Origin: Variibacter sp.
GTDB taxonomy: Bacteria; Pseudomonadota; Alphaproteobacteria; Rhizobiales; Xanthobacteraceae
Direction: 5' to 3'
Assembly (NCBI GenBank): GCA_019689555.1
Contig: JADGHE010000017.1
Location: 1-60,758, forward strand
Length of the DNA: 60,758 nucleotides
Made by a program: the position numbers and the translations under genes. How positions within the stretch are numbered: the first letter of the stretch is position 1; every line of letters begins with the position of its first letter. Below, piece after piece: positions 52,187-60,758 of the stretch. The notes below the pieces were generated by a model. The model made no database searches. It was given only the letters and a program-made list of their open reading frames with translations, and was not told where the DNA came from.

Positions 52187-54169
52187 CTACTCCGCCGGCT
52201 GCGCCGCCGCCCTGGCGCGCGCGGGCTTCGGTGCGCCGACGCGCAGGCGCCGGTCCGACAAGGACAAAAGGCCCCCGGCCACCATCACCAGCGCGCCGAG
52301 CCAGATCAGCAGCACGAGCGGCTTGTGATAGAGCCGCAGCATGACCGAGCCGTCGGCCTCCGAATCGCCGACCGAGGCGTAGAGCTGGCTTGCGCCGCGC
52401 GTCATCAGCGCGGCCTCGGTAGTGGTCGCCCCGCGCACGGGAAACGTCCGCTTCGACGGCTCGAGCACGCCGATCACCTCGCCCTTGCGGCGCACCGTGA
52501 GCCGGGCCGCGAGCTCGCGATAATTCGGGCCGGCGCGCGGCACCGCGCCCTCGAACGTCAGATCGTACTGGCGCAGCGACACCGTCTCGCCGGGCTTGAG
52601 CGCGACGATGCGCTCCGCGCTCCACTGCGTGTTGCCGACGATGCCGAGCAGCGTCACGCCGACCCCGAAATGCGCGAGCGCCGTGCCCCAGGCCGAGCGC
52701 GGCAAGCCGGCCGCGCGCGCGAGCGCGGTCGGAAACGGCAGCCGCAGCAGGCCGGCCCGCTCGACGATGTCGCTCGCGGCGCCCGCCATGACGAAGACGG
52801 CAAGCCCGATGCCGAAGGGCGCGAGCACCGGCCCGCCCTGCTCCACCGCGAAGACGGTCGCGACGGCAAGCAGCGCGAGCCCGAACGCGGCGAGCAGCCG
52901 CTGCGCCGCGGCGTAGAGGTCCCCCCGCTTCCAGGCGAGCAGCGGACCGAAGGGAATGGCGGCGAGCAGCGGCACCATCAGCGGCGCGAAGGTCGCGTTG
53001 AAGAACGGGGCGCCGACCGAAATCTTGTCGCCGGTCAAGGCCTCGAGCGCCAGCGGATAGAGCGTGCCGACGAACACGGTCGCGCACGCCGCCGTGAGGA
53101 AGAGGTTGTTGAGCACCAGCGCCCCCTCGCGCGAGATCGGGGCGAACAGCCCGCCCGCCTTCAGCGCCGGCGCGCGCCAGGCATACAGCGCGAAGGCACC
53201 GCCGATGAACGCGACCAGGATCATCAGAATGAAGACGCCGCGCGCCGGATCGTTGGCGAAGGTGTGCACCGAGGTGAGCACGCCGGAGCGCACGAGGAAG
53301 GTGCCGATGAGCGACAGCGAGAAGGCGAGAATGGCGAGCAGGATCGTCCAGATCTTCAGCGCCTCGCGCTTCTCCATCACCACCGCGGAGTGCAGCAGCG
53401 CCGTGCCCGCGAGCCACGGCATCAGGGAGGCGTTCTCCACCGGGTCCCAGAACCAGAAGCCGCCCCAGCCGAGCTCGTAATAGGCCCAGTAGGAGCCCAT
53501 GGCGATGCCGAGGGTGAGAAACATCCAGGCGGCGAGCGCCCAGGGCCGCACCCAGCGCGCCCAGGCCGCGTCGATGCGGCCTTCGATCAGCGCCGCCATG
53601 GCGAAGCAGAACGAGATCGAGAACCCGACATAGCCGAGATAGAGCAGCGGCGGATGCACGGCGAGCCCGATGTCCTGGAGCACCGGGTTGAGGTCGCGGC
53701 CCTCATAGGGCGCGGGCGAAAGGCGCGCGAAGGGATTGGAGGTGAGCAGAATGAAGAGATCGAACGCGGCGGCGATCGCGCCCTGCACCGCGAGCACATG
53801 GGCCCTGAGCCGCATCGGCAGGTTGGCGCTGAACAGCGCCACGAGCGCGCCGAACAGCGCGAGAATGAGAACCCAGAGGAGCATCGAGCCCTCGTGGTTC
53901 CCCCAGATGCCGGTGAGCTTGTAGAGGAACGGCTTTGCCGAGTGCGAATTCTCGTAGACGTTGGCGACGGAAAAATCCGACGCGAGGTGGCACCAGGCGA
54001 GCGCCGCGAAGGCTGTGCCCGTGAACGCGAACTGCGCGAGCGCCGTCGAGCCGGCGACGCTCATCAGGCCGGCATCGCCGGTCCGCGCGCCCCAGGCCGG
54101 CACGATCATCTGCACGAGGGCGAGGCCCAGCGCGAGGACGAGCGCGTAATGGCCGATCTCGGCGATCAT
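52187..54169 (-). CDS. ccmF: Haem lyase subunit CcmF/CycK
   Basis: A 660-residue protein with about 14 helices, the catalytic haem-handling subunit of system I cytochrome c maturation. The tryptophan-rich WWD motif (WGGFWFWDPVENASLMPW) is intact and the conserved LTGIWGNHEGSMLLW, AVHPPLLYLGY and histidine positions are present. The C-terminal periplasmic domain is complete and ends in an Ala/Pro-rich tail, so the insertion downstream did not truncate it. ccmE lies 64 bases upstream. Confidence 0.94.
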   Translation of the reverse strand: MIAEIGHYALVLALGLALVQMIVPAWGARTGDAGLMSVAGSTALAQFAFTGTAFAALAWCHLASDFSVANVYENSHSAKPFLYKLTGIWGNHEGSMLLWVLILALFGALVALFSANLPMRLRAHVLAVQGAIAAAFDLFILLTSNPFARLSPAPYEGRDLNPVLQDIGLAVHPPLLYLGYVGFSISFCFAMAALIEGRIDAAWARWVRPWALAAWMFLTLGIAMGSYWAYYELGWGGFWFWDPVENASLMPWLAGTALLHSAVVMEKREALKIWTILLAILAFSLSLIGTFLVRSGVLTSVHTFANDPARGVFILMILVAFIGGAFALYAWRAPALKAGGLFAPISREGALVLNNLFLTAACATVFVGTLYPLALEALTGDKISVGAPFFNATFAPLMVPLLAAIPFGPLLAWKRGDLYAAAQRLLAAFGLALLAVATVFAVEQGGPVLAPFGIGLAVFVMAGAASDIVERAGLLRLPFPTALARAAGLPRSAWGTALAHFGVGVTLLGIVGNTQWSAERIVALKPGETVSLRQYDLTFEGAVPRAGPNYRELAARLTVRRKGEVIGVLEPSKRTFPVRGATTTEAALMTRGASQLYASVGDSEADGSVMLRLYHKPLVLLIWLGALVMVAGGLLSLSDRRLRVGAPKPARARAAAQPAE

Positions 54170-54233
54170 GCGCGCAACCCACGCTTCAACAACGCCGGTC
54201 GCCCCGCCCGACGGGCTTCACGCGACGTCACGG

Positions 54234-54713
54234 TCATCGAACGACGCCCTGCGGTTCGGCCGCCGCCCCCTTGCTGCCGGAGTCGTTCTTCCAGTGGCCC
54301 TGCTTCTTCAAGGCATCGGCGACTTCCTTCGGCATATAGGTCTCGTCGTGCTTGGCGAGCACCGTGTCGGCGCGGAAGACGCCGCCGGCATCGAGCGCCC
54401 CCTCGGCGACGACGCCCTGCCCTTCGCGGAACAGGTCCGGGAGGAGGCCCCTATAGACGACCGGCAGCGCGGCGTTGCCGTCGGTCACCTCGAAGCGGAT
54501 CTGCATCCCCTCGCTGCGCTGGACGCTGCCCGGCCGCACCAGCCCGCCGACGCGGATGCGCGCGCCCGGCGGCACCTCCTTCTCGACGATATCCGTCGGG
54601 GAATTGAAGAATACGATCGAGTCCCGCAACGCGCCGAGCACGAGCCCGGTGGCGAGCCCGAGCACCCCGAGCGCGGCGGCGATGACGGCGAGGCGTCGCT
54701 GCTTGCGCGTCAT
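54234..54713 (-). CDS. ccmE: Haem chaperone CcmE/CycJ
   Basis: A 159-residue periplasmic haem chaperone with an N-terminal anchor helix (about 8-28) and OB-fold domain. The covalent haem ligand His122 and Tyr126 lie in the family motif [13 protein letters not shown]. It receives haem from CcmC and passes it to CcmF. The C-terminal 20 residues are flexible. Its start overlaps the ccmI stop (ATGA). Confidence 0.95.
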   Translation of the reverse strand: MTRKQRRLAVIAAALGVLGLATGLVLGALRDSIVFFNSPTDIVEKEVPPGARIRVGGLVRPGSVQRSEGMQIRFEVTDGNAALPVVYRGLLPDLFREGQGVVAEGALDAGGVFRADTVLAKHDETYMPKEVADALKKQGHWKNDSGSKGAAAEPQGVVR

Positions 54714-55840
54714 GAGTCTCCCAACCCCAGCGTCCGGCCGAGTTCATTGATCTCCCGCAACTTGTCGGGCTCGCCCGAGGCCGCCCGGCGGGCGTCGGCC
54801 AGCGCCGCCTGCGCCTTCTCGCGCTCACCCAGCACCATGTAGGCGCGGATGAGGCGCCGCCAGCCTTCGAGATCGGAGCCGTTCTCGCGCAGGCGGGCGG
54901 CGAGCCGCTCGACCATGCCGCGGACCATCGCCGCGCGCTCCTCGGGGGCGAGCCGGGCCGCGGCCGCAAGCTCGTCGGCCGAAGGACCGCTTTCAGCCGT
55001 GCCGCCCGCGCCGGGCTCCGCGGCGAGGCGGGCGAGCGATTGCCGCACGAGCGCCACCCACGGCGCGTTCTCCGGCGCTGCGGCAAGCAGACCGCGCCAG
55101 ATGTCCGCCGCCTGCTCGCGACGGCCGTCCTGCTCGGCCGCAAGACCGAGATAGTAGCGTGCCTTTGCGTGCTCGCGGTCGCGGGCGAGGGCGCGCTCGA
55201 ACGCAGCCCGCGCCTCGCGCGTCACGACCCCGTTCGCGGCGGCAACCAACGCCTCGCCGTAATCGGCTTCGCGGTCGGCCGTCGCCCCGTTGAGGCGCAG
55301 GGCGTTGAGGCGGGCCGTCACGGCGTCTTCGAAGCGGCCGAGCCGCAGATAGACCGGCGCCACCACCTCCCAGCCGCGCCCGTCCTCGGGATGGCGTTCG
55401 AGGTGGGCCTCGACCTGCGCCACGAGGCTTTCGATCGGCCGCTCGGCGAGAGGGGTCTGCGTGCGCGCCGCGAGCGGGGCGCCCGGCAGCGACGGCACCC
55501 CCAGGGCCGCATAAAGGAGTCCCGCCCCGAGCGGCAGCAGCGCGAAAACGCCGACCGCGACGAGGCGCCGGCGCCAGAGCGGGGCCGGCGCGACGGTCTC
55601 GACGGTCTCGGCCCCCGCGTCGGCGGCGGCGAGGAGGCGGCGGGCGACCTCGACCCGTGCCGCCTCGTATTCGGCCGCACCTATGAGCCCGGCCTGGCGG
55701 TCGCGCTCGAGCTCGGCGAGCTGATCGCGGTAGACGTCGAGATCGCTGCCCTGCCGGACGGGGCGGGCGCGGCCGAGCGGCCACAGCACGGCGAAGATCG
55801 CCGCCGCCGTCATCATCGCCAGGATGAACCACAGGGTCAT
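54710..55840 (-). CDS. ccmI: Apocytochrome c chaperone CcmI/CycH
   Basis: A 376-residue bitopic protein: helices near 2-20 and about 95-115 flank a cytoplasmic leucine-zipper-like region ([36 protein letters not shown]). The periplasmic part contains TPR repeats that hold apocytochrome c C-termini for CcmF/CcmH. The ATG at 55840 (MTLWFILA) fits the family; the open frame upstream is Arg-rich. First gene of the ccm run, preceded by a strong hairpin at 55974-56005. Confidence 0.9.
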   Translation of the reverse strand: MTLWFILAMMTAAAIFAVLWPLGRARPVRQGSDLDVYRDQLAELERDRQAGLIGAAEYEAARVEVARRLLAAADAGAETVETVAPAPLWRRRLVAVGVFALLPLGAGLLYAALGVPSLPGAPLAARTQTPLAERPIESLVAQVEAHLERHPEDGRGWEVVAPVYLRLGRFEDAVTARLNALRLNGATADREADYGEALVAAANGVVTREARAAFERALARDREHAKARYYLGLAAEQDGRREQAADIWRGLLAAAPENAPWVALVRQSLARLAAEPGAGGTAESGPSADELAAAARLAPEERAAMVRGMVERLAARLRENGSDLEGWRRLIRAYMVLGEREKAQAALADARRAASGEPDKLREINELGRTLGLGDS

Positions 55841-55973
55841 GAAGGTTCCGGAACCCGCCTCATGCGCCCGGCCCCGCCCCCGCGCCATGCGCCGGCGGAC
55901 CGGTTGCACAAGGCCGGCGCGGATGCAAGCCGGGTGAAATCCTTAGGTCCGACGGCGGTGTGAGGTGCGGGCG

Positions 55974-56005
55974 GAGCGCGCCTGCGGGCCATCCCAGGCG
56001 CGCTC
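55974..56005 (-). terminator. Long GC hairpin between unknown gene and ccmI
   Basis: GAGCGCGCCTG and CAGGCGCGCTC form perfect 11-bp arms with a 10-base loop, starting directly at the stop codon of the 466-residue gene on the minus strand. There is no T-tract. It may be a rho-assisted terminator or an mRNA-stability element separating the feu/unknown transcript from the ccm operon. Confidence 0.45.
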
Positions 56006-57406
56006 TCAGGCGCGCGCGGGAGGGCGTTCGAGCCCCGCGAGCGCGGCGGCCCTGGCGAGCAGCGCGGCGTATTCGGCGCCGAACAGCTTGGCGGCGAAGC
56101 GGACGGCGGCCTCGACCTGAGACTGGCGGAAGCTGCGGTCCACGCCCTCGGCGTGCCGCAGCGCCTCGATGAGGGTCGAAATGCTCGTATCGAGATAGGT
56201 CTGCAGCTCGGCGTGAACGCGCGGCGCGACCTGGTTGAGCGCAAGCTCGCTCGCGAAGTGGCGGCAGGCGGCGAGGAGGCCGATGCGGCCCTCGACCGTG
56301 GCGACGTCGCCGGGATCGATGGCGCCGGCAAGAACCTCCCCGGGCCCGCGCGGCCGCAAGAGCCGGCGAACCCAGCCGACCGTGCTCTCGAGCTCGGTCC
56401 TCAGGAGATCGGACACCGCGGCGCGGATGGCCGCGAGCTCGCGGCCCCAGGCGGAGTCGCCCAGAAGATCCATCTCGGTGCGCACGGCCCGGATGGCGTC
56501 GTGGATGTCTTTGAGCGGGGCCGGCGCCTCGCCGAAGCGGCCGCGCTTGCAAAGCTCGCGTAGAGCCTCGACGCGCGCACGAATCTCGGCGAGCACCATA
56601 TCGACCGCGGGCGCGAAGGGCGATTGGGCAACCTTCGCCGCGGCGTCACTCTCGGCCGAGCGGATCGCGAGCCGGATGAGCTGCCAAAAGACGCCGAGCC
56701 GGTCGGCAACCAGGATCAGGGCCTGTCTCAGCGCCTCGCTCTCGCACGCGCCGGCGCCTTTCAGCAAGCGGAGAGCGCTATCCACCTGCCCCTCGTCGAA
56801 GGAAGGGATGTGCGGCGGCAGCCGGGCCGCGACGTGCGCGAGCGCGTCCTGGTGCGCAAGGACGATCTGGAGCGTGCGCGCCGCCTGGAGTGGGCGATCG
56901 GTGCGGATTCGCGCCGCGAGCCGCCGGGCAGCCCGCTCGTCCGCCGCGGCGCAGTCGAGCGCGGCGCCGATCGCTCGCGCGGCCTCGTCCTGAAAGCGGC
57001 GGGTCGCCTGCGCGAGCGCGCCGTCGTCGCGGCCGAGGGACCTTGCGACCTCCTCGGAAAAGCGCGCCACCGCGGCGGGAAGGAGAAGGGTGGAGATCCA
57101 ATCCCACAGCGGCTGCAGGGCCGAGCGGGCCATGCGGCCCGCGGGAACGCGGATGGCGCTGCGGTCGACCAGAAACGGCTCGACCGGGCGGAAGAACAGG
57201 CGCGCGGGGCTCGCGACGCGGGCGAGCCGCTGTCCCGCCTGGCGCAGGACGGGACGCAGCTCCTCGAGAATCAGGGCCGCGCCGGGGATCTGCGCGCCGC
57301 ACACCGCGCCGCGCTCGATCTCCGCCACCAGCAGCGCCCGCGCCTGCGGCTGCAGGTCGCGGAGATAGGCGCGCAGATGTTCGACCGCGAGGCCTTCGCT
57401 GGCCAT
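56006..57406 (-). CDS. Conserved-looking hypothetical protein, all-helical
   Basis: A 466-residue protein without recognised domains. It is almost entirely helical and Ala/Arg/Leu-rich, with no signal peptide and no certain membrane helix (the LQPLWDWISTLLLPAAVARF stretch near 110-130 is only moderately hydrophobic). Segments such as ELRPVLRQAGQRLARVASPARLFFRPVEPFLVD near the N-terminus look like real, non-repetitive protein. The ATG at 57406 is chosen because the longer frame overlaps an AT-poor intergenic region. It lies between feuQ and ccmI, all on the minus strand, so it may serve envelope biogenesis or sensing; this is a guess from position. Confidence 0.75.
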   Translation of the reverse strand: MASEGLAVEHLRAYLRDLQPQARALLVAEIERGAVCGAQIPGAALILEELRPVLRQAGQRLARVASPARLFFRPVEPFLVDRSAIRVPAGRMARSALQPLWDWISTLLLPAAVARFSEEVARSLGRDDGALAQATRRFQDEAARAIGAALDCAAADERAARRLAARIRTDRPLQAARTLQIVLAHQDALAHVAARLPPHIPSFDEGQVDSALRLLKGAGACESEALRQALILVADRLGVFWQLIRLAIRSAESDAAAKVAQSPFAPAVDMVLAEIRARVEALRELCKRGRFGEAPAPLKDIHDAIRAVRTEMDLLGDSAWGRELAAIRAAVSDLLRTELESTVGWVRRLLRPRGPGEVLAGAIDPGDVATVEGRIGLLAACRHFASELALNQVAPRVHAELQTYLDTSISTLIEALRHAEGVDRSFRQSQVEAAVRFAAKLFGAEYAALLARAAALAGLERPPARA

Positions 57407-57526
57407 CGGGTTACCCGCCACTCGGACAGACCGCGCCCATTGTGGCGGCGCGCGGGTTAATGCCGCGTTGCACGCGTCCCCGCGTCGCGCCGCTCGCAAG
57501 GGCGGGAATCTCCGCGTGGAAAGGAT

Positions 57527-58903
57527 TTAGGAGGCGCCCGGCAGCACCAGTTCGGCGCGCAGGCCGCCGATCGGGGCGGTGCCGAGTGTGAGGCCCCCGC
57601 CATAGAGCGTCGACAGCTCCGTGACGATCGACAGGCCGAGCCCGGAGCCCGGCTTGGTCTCGTCGAGCCGCTGGCCGCGCCGCGCGACCTGCTCGCGCTC
57701 GGCGGGCGAAAGGCCGGGACCGTCGTCGTCGACCACGATGCGCACCATCTCCCTGTGCCGCGCGTTGTCCTGGCGCTCCGGAAACACGTCGATCGCCACG
57801 CGCGACTGCGCCCATTTGCAGGCGTTGTCGACAAGATTGCCGACCATTTCCTCGAGATCCTGGCGCTCGCCGCGGAACTTCGCATGCGGGGCGGCCGTGA
57901 CGACGATGGAGATGTCGCGGTCGCGGTAAATCTTCTCCATAGTGCGGGCGAGCGCCTCGACCACCGGAGCGACGTCCGTGACCGCGCCGACGGTGGTCAC
58001 CCGCGCGGCGATGCGCGCGCGCTCGAGGTGGCGCGCCACCTGGTCGCGCATGATCGCGATCTGCTCGGCGACCTTGGCCGCGAAGGGATCGTCGCCGCGC
58101 GCGGCGGCCTCGTTCATCATCACGGAGAGCGGCGTCTTGAGCGCATGGGCGAGATTGCCGACATGGGTGCGCGCGCGCTCGACGATCTCGCGGTTGGCCT
58201 CGATCAGCGCGTTGGTCTCGCGCGCAAGCGGGGCGATCTCCTCCGGAAAATCGCCCTCGAGCCGCTCGGCGGCGCCGGAGCGGATGGCGGCGAGGCTCTC
58301 GGAAATGCGTTTGAGCGGCAGGAGCCCGAAACGCACCTGGAACGTCGTCATGAGCAGGAGCACGAGGCCGAGGGCGAGGAAGGTGACGAGCAGCCAGTTG
58401 TCGAAGCCGCTGACCTCCTCTTCGATCTCCACGGCGTCCCCTGCGACCGCGACCAGGAAGCGCCCGTCGTCCCCGAGATCGACCGTGCGCTCGATGAGCC
58501 GCAGCCGCTGGTCCTCCGGCCCGCGCACGTAACCCTCGCGCATATTGCCGGCGGTGGGCGCATTCGGATCGCCGAGATGGGGCAGGTTGGCGTCCCACAG
58601 CGAACGCGAGGAGCGGATTTCCGGCTTCTCCGTGTCGAGCCGGGTCACCTGCCAGTACCAGCCCGACAGCGGCAGCTCGAACAGCGGCTCGCCGAGCGAT
58701 TGCGCGAAGCGCTCGCTGCCGTCTTCCGGCGCGGCGATGTCGGCGACCAGCGTCTTGAGATAGACGCCGAGGCGGCGGTCGAAGGCGCGCTCCACCGTCT
58801 GCCGGTAGAGCGAGGAGAGCACGATCCCGGTGACGATCAAAATCGCGGCGGTCCACGCCGCCGCGGTGAGAAACAGCCGCAGCGCGAGCGAGTTAGCGCG
58901 CAT
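57527..58903 (-). CDS. feuQ: FeuQ-like sensor histidine kinase
   Basis: A 458-residue membrane kinase: helices at about 9-31 and 168-189 enclose a periplasmic domain of about 135 residues (LFELPLSGWYWQV, SRSLWD). HAMP, HisKA with His253 (NLAHALKTPLSVM) and a PhoQ-like HATPase (NLVDNACKWAQ, DDGPGL, GSGLGLSIV) follow. The order feuN-feuP-feuQ next to ccm/cyc genes matches Rhizobium, where feuPQ and cycHJKL were described together in connection with iron uptake, and in Sinorhizobium FeuPQ responds to osmotic conditions. It overlaps feuP by 11 bases. Confidence 0.8.
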   Translation of the reverse strand: MRANSLALRLFLTAAAWTAAILIVTGIVLSSLYRQTVERAFDRRLGVYLKTLVADIAAPEDGSERFAQSLGEPLFELPLSGWYWQVTRLDTEKPEIRSSRSLWDANLPHLGDPNAPTAGNMREGYVRGPEDQRLRLIERTVDLGDDGRFLVAVAGDAVEIEEEVSGFDNWLLVTFLALGLVLLLMTTFQVRFGLLPLKRISESLAAIRSGAAERLEGDFPEEIAPLARETNALIEANREIVERARTHVGNLAHALKTPLSVMMNEAAARGDDPFAAKVAEQIAIMRDQVARHLERARIAARVTTVGAVTDVAPVVEALARTMEKIYRDRDISIVVTAAPHAKFRGERQDLEEMVGNLVDNACKWAQSRVAIDVFPERQDNARHREMVRIVVDDDGPGLSPAEREQVARRGQRLDETKPGSGLGLSIVTELSTLYGGGLTLGTAPIGGLRAELVLPGAS

Positions 58904-59564
58904 TGCCGGGCGGCGTCAGAAGATAGCCGAGACCGCGCACCGTCTGGATCACGTCGACCCCGAGCTTTTTGCGGATGCGGCCGACGAAGACCTCGATGGT
59001 GTTCGAATCGCGGTCGAAGTCCTGGTCGTAGAGATGCTCCACCAGCTCCGTGCGCGAGACGATGCGGCCGGCATGGTGCATGAGGTAGGACAACAGCCGG
59101 TATTCGTGCGAGGTCAGCTTCACCGGCGTGCCGTCGACGCTGACGCGGCCGATGCGGGTGTCGAGCCGCACCGGCCCGCAGGTGAGCTCGCTCTTGGCGT
59201 GGCCGGTCGAGCGACGCAGCAGCGCGCGCACGCGCGCCAGCACCTCCTCCATGTGGAACGGTTTTGGCACGTAGTCGTCGGCGCCGGCGTCGAAGCCCTG
59301 CACCTTGTCGCTCCAGCGGTCGCGCGCCGTGAGCAACAGCACCGGCATGGCGCGCCCCGCCCGCCGCCAGGACTCCAAAACCGAGATCCCGTCCATCTTC
59401 GGCAGGCCGATGTCGAGGATGACGGCGTCGTAGGGCTCGGTCTCGCCGAGGTAATGCCCCTCCTCGCCGTCGAAAGCGCGATCGACCACATAGCCGGCGT
59501 CGGTGAGCGCGCTCGCTAGCTGGCGGTTGAGGTCGGGGTCGTCTTCGACCACGAGGAGACGCAA
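58893..59564 (-). CDS. feuP: FeuP-like OmpR-family response regulator
   Basis: A 223-residue PhoP-like regulator: MRLLVVEDD pocket, Asp51 (AVILDIGLPKMDG), Lys in YVPKPFHMEEVLAR, winged helix (LTSHEYRLLSYLMHHAGRIVSRTELVEHLYDQDFDRDSN..., TVRGLGYLLTPP, here quoted in parts). The start codon is TTG by position. It pairs with the FeuQ-like kinase it overlaps and follows the FeuN-like gene by 14 bases. Confidence 0.82.
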   Translation of the reverse strand: MRLLVVEDDPDLNRQLASALTDAGYVVDRAFDGEEGHYLGETEPYDAVILDIGLPKMDGISVLESWRRAGRAMPVLLLTARDRWSDKVQGFDAGADDYVPKPFHMEEVLARVRALLRRSTGHAKSELTCGPVRLDTRIGRVSVDGTPVKLTSHEYRLLSYLMHHAGRIVSRTELVEHLYDQDFDRDSNTIEVFVGRIRKKLGVDVIQTVRGLGYLLTPPGNAR

Positions 59565-59578
59565 ACTCGAACCCCCTA

Positions 59579-59890
59579 TCAGCGCCCGCTGATCAGCCGG
59601 CCCGTGCCGGCGTCCACGGTCGCACGCGTCACTTTGCCATCACGGGAGAGCAGAGTCAGCAAATAGACGAGGCCGGAACCGCTTTCGCAGAGCCGCGCCC
59701 GCACCACCTCGCCGCCGTTGCGGCCGCGCGCGGCCCGCATGGCGCGGGCAAGCGGCACCGCCTTGTGCGCGGCGATGGCGGCGCGGCGGTGTTCCGCGTT
59801 CAGACAGCGCATCGGGGTGCCCGCAAAGACCGTTTCGGCGCCGCCCGCCATTGCAAGCCACGCCAGCAGCAAAACCCTTGCCCAAGACAT
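59579..59890 (-). CDS. feuN: Small periplasmic PepSY-like protein, FeuN candidate
   Basis: A 103-residue exported protein: signal peptide (about 1-23), then a PepSY-like fold (CLNAEHRRAAIAAHKAVPLARAMRAARGRNGGEVVRARLC, YLLTLLSRDGKVTRATVDAGTGRLI). Cysteines at about 29 and 68 could pair in the periplasm. A small periplasmic inhibitor, FeuN, precedes feuPQ in Sinorhizobium and restrains FeuQ; position and size fit that role. It lies 14 bases before feuP on the same strand. Confidence 0.7.
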   Translation of the reverse strand: MSWARVLLLAWLAMAGGAETVFAGTPMRCLNAEHRRAAIAAHKAVPLARAMRAARGRNGGEVVRARLCESGSGLVYLLTLLSRDGKVTRATVDAGTGRLISGR

Positions 59891-59928
59891 GTCCGCCTCA
59901 GCCCAACCCCGCGGAGCCTTGAGCCCGC

Positions 59929-60615
59929 CTACGAATCCGCCTCCTCGAAACCGCGAAAGGAGGCGAATCCGCCGACCGGCTCCCGCGGAGATCGCCACTG
60001 ATTTATGGCGGCATCAGGGTCGGCGTAGCCGAGCGCCATGCCGCAGAACAAAATGAGCTCGGGGGGAAGCTCGAGAAAGGCCGAGACGGTCTTGTGCCAG
60101 TAGGTCCACGCCTCCTGGGCGCAGCTGTGCAGGCCATAGGCCCGCGCGAGCAGCATCACCGTCTGGATGTACATGCCGAGGTCCGCCCATTGGGGCGGAC
60201 CCATCTGCCGGTCGATGGCGAAGAAGAGCCCGACCGGCGCATCGAAGAAGAGAAAATTGCGCGCGTATTGCCGGTAGCGCCCCGGCCGATCCTCGCGCGC
60301 CACCCCGATCGCGCGGTAGAGCAGCTCGCCGACGGCGCGGCGCCGGCTCTCGTAGGGCTCCTTGAGGCCGGGCGGATAGACGTCGTACTCGGCCCCCTCC
60401 CCCCGCGGATTTTCCAGCGCACGCGGCGCGATCTTGCGCTTGAGCGCGGCAAGCGGCGCGCCCGCGAGCACATAGACGCGCCACGGTTGCAGGTTGCCGC
60501 CGGACGGCGCCCGCGCGGCCCGCTCGAGGATCTCCCGCACGGTCGCTTCCGGAACGGGGGTGGGAAGGAAGGCGCGGCAGGAGAAGCGGGAGGCGACCGC
60601 GTCGCGGATGTCCAT
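59929..60615 (-). CDS. Nitroreductase family protein
   Basis: A 228-residue FMN-dependent nitroreductase of the type that uses NAD(P)H to reduce nitroaromatics or quinones. FMN-binding parts are visible: RFSCRAF near 10-15, APSGGNLQPWRVYVL near 40-55, and the C-terminal GMALGYAD. The ATG at 60615 fits the family. It shares the strand with feuN but starts upstream of it, 38 bases apart, so co-transcription is possible. Nothing further is seen between 60616 and the window end. Confidence 0.88.
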   Translation of the reverse strand: MDIRDAVASRFSCRAFLPTPVPEATVREILERAARAPSGGNLQPWRVYVLAGAPLAALKRKIAPRALENPRGEGAEYDVYPPGLKEPYESRRRAVGELLYRAIGVAREDRPGRYRQYARNFLFFDAPVGLFFAIDRQMGPPQWADLGMYIQTVMLLARAYGLHSCAQEAWTYWHKTVSAFLELPPELILFCGMALGYADPDAAINQWRSPREPVGGFASFRGFEEADS

Positions 60616-60758
60616 AAGTCCTGGGCTCCGTTGACGCAGCCGATATACGGAGCACGCGCGGAGGAGAAAAGCGGGGCTTCGATCCAATTCCAAAGGCCGT
60701 ACGGCCCCCGCCGGCCCCCGGACGAGCGACGCGCCCGCCCCTGCGGCCTATTTCCGCC

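Overview
The window is a high-GC chromosomal segment from an alphaproteobacterium, most likely of the order Hyphomicrobiales (Rhizobiales). The evidence is gene content and order: an RcdA-family (DUF1465) gene beside DUF1192 and a zinc-free L31; an ECF sigma/NrsF pair; and the run feuN-feuP-feuQ / ccmI-ccmE-ccmF-ccmH (cycHJKL) / degP / two-component pair / glnE facing a PleC-like kinase. This matches what I recall of Sinorhizobium and Rhizobium gene order. No rRNA, tRNA, CRISPR array, prophage or complete insertion sequence was found. All identifications come from reading the sequence; no database search was run.

Layout. 0.1-3.6 kb: suhB-type phosphatase, a MotA/TolQ-like plus OmpA/MotB-like stator pair, and a GNAT. 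3.7-7.4 kb: MsbA-like ABC exporter, rpmE, rcdA-like gene, a probable small RNA behind a CtrA-like box, and DUF1192. 7.5-16 kb: quinone oxidoreductase, membrane c-di-GMP phosphodiesterase with a degenerate GGDEF, an ABC-2 exporter pair, PHA depolymerase, and a YgjP-type metalloprotein. 16-18.6 kb: glutamine amidotransferase, SDR, and TerB-like protein.

18.6-26.1 kb (minus strand) holds a six-subunit complex I / hydrogenase-4-like membrane complex (hyfB-C-E-F-G-I order), probably led by a small XRE regulator. Its large subunit lacks the N-terminal nickel cysteines, and no ferredoxin subunit or maturation gene is present. It therefore looks like an energy-converting hydrogenase-related (Ehr) ion pump, not a hydrogenase. 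26.3-31.1 kb is a tight three-gene phosphorelay (membrane kinase, REC-DUF3369-kinase, OmpR-type regulator).

31.2-34.3 kb is a SigF-type ECF sigma factor with its NrsF anti-sigma factor. Promoters of the form GTAAC-N16-CGAA lie in front of the sigma gene and of a small exported protein, and a weaker one precedes a second small exported protein; an L,D-transpeptidase follows. 34.5-40.9 kb carries a Gfo/Idh oxidoreductase, a CDF metal exporter with three tandem C-terminal domains, a zinc alcohol dehydrogenase and PepN.

41.1-60.6 kb is an envelope and cell-cycle block. The cytochrome c maturation operon is interrupted between ccmF and ccmH by about 1.1 kb of lower-GC foreign DNA with a frameshifted DUF2335 gene and an unknown small gene. 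The most notable points are the CtrA-boxed sRNA candidate, the nickel-less Hyf-like complex, the autoregulated SigF mini-regulon, the broken ccm operon and the triple-domain CDF transporter.
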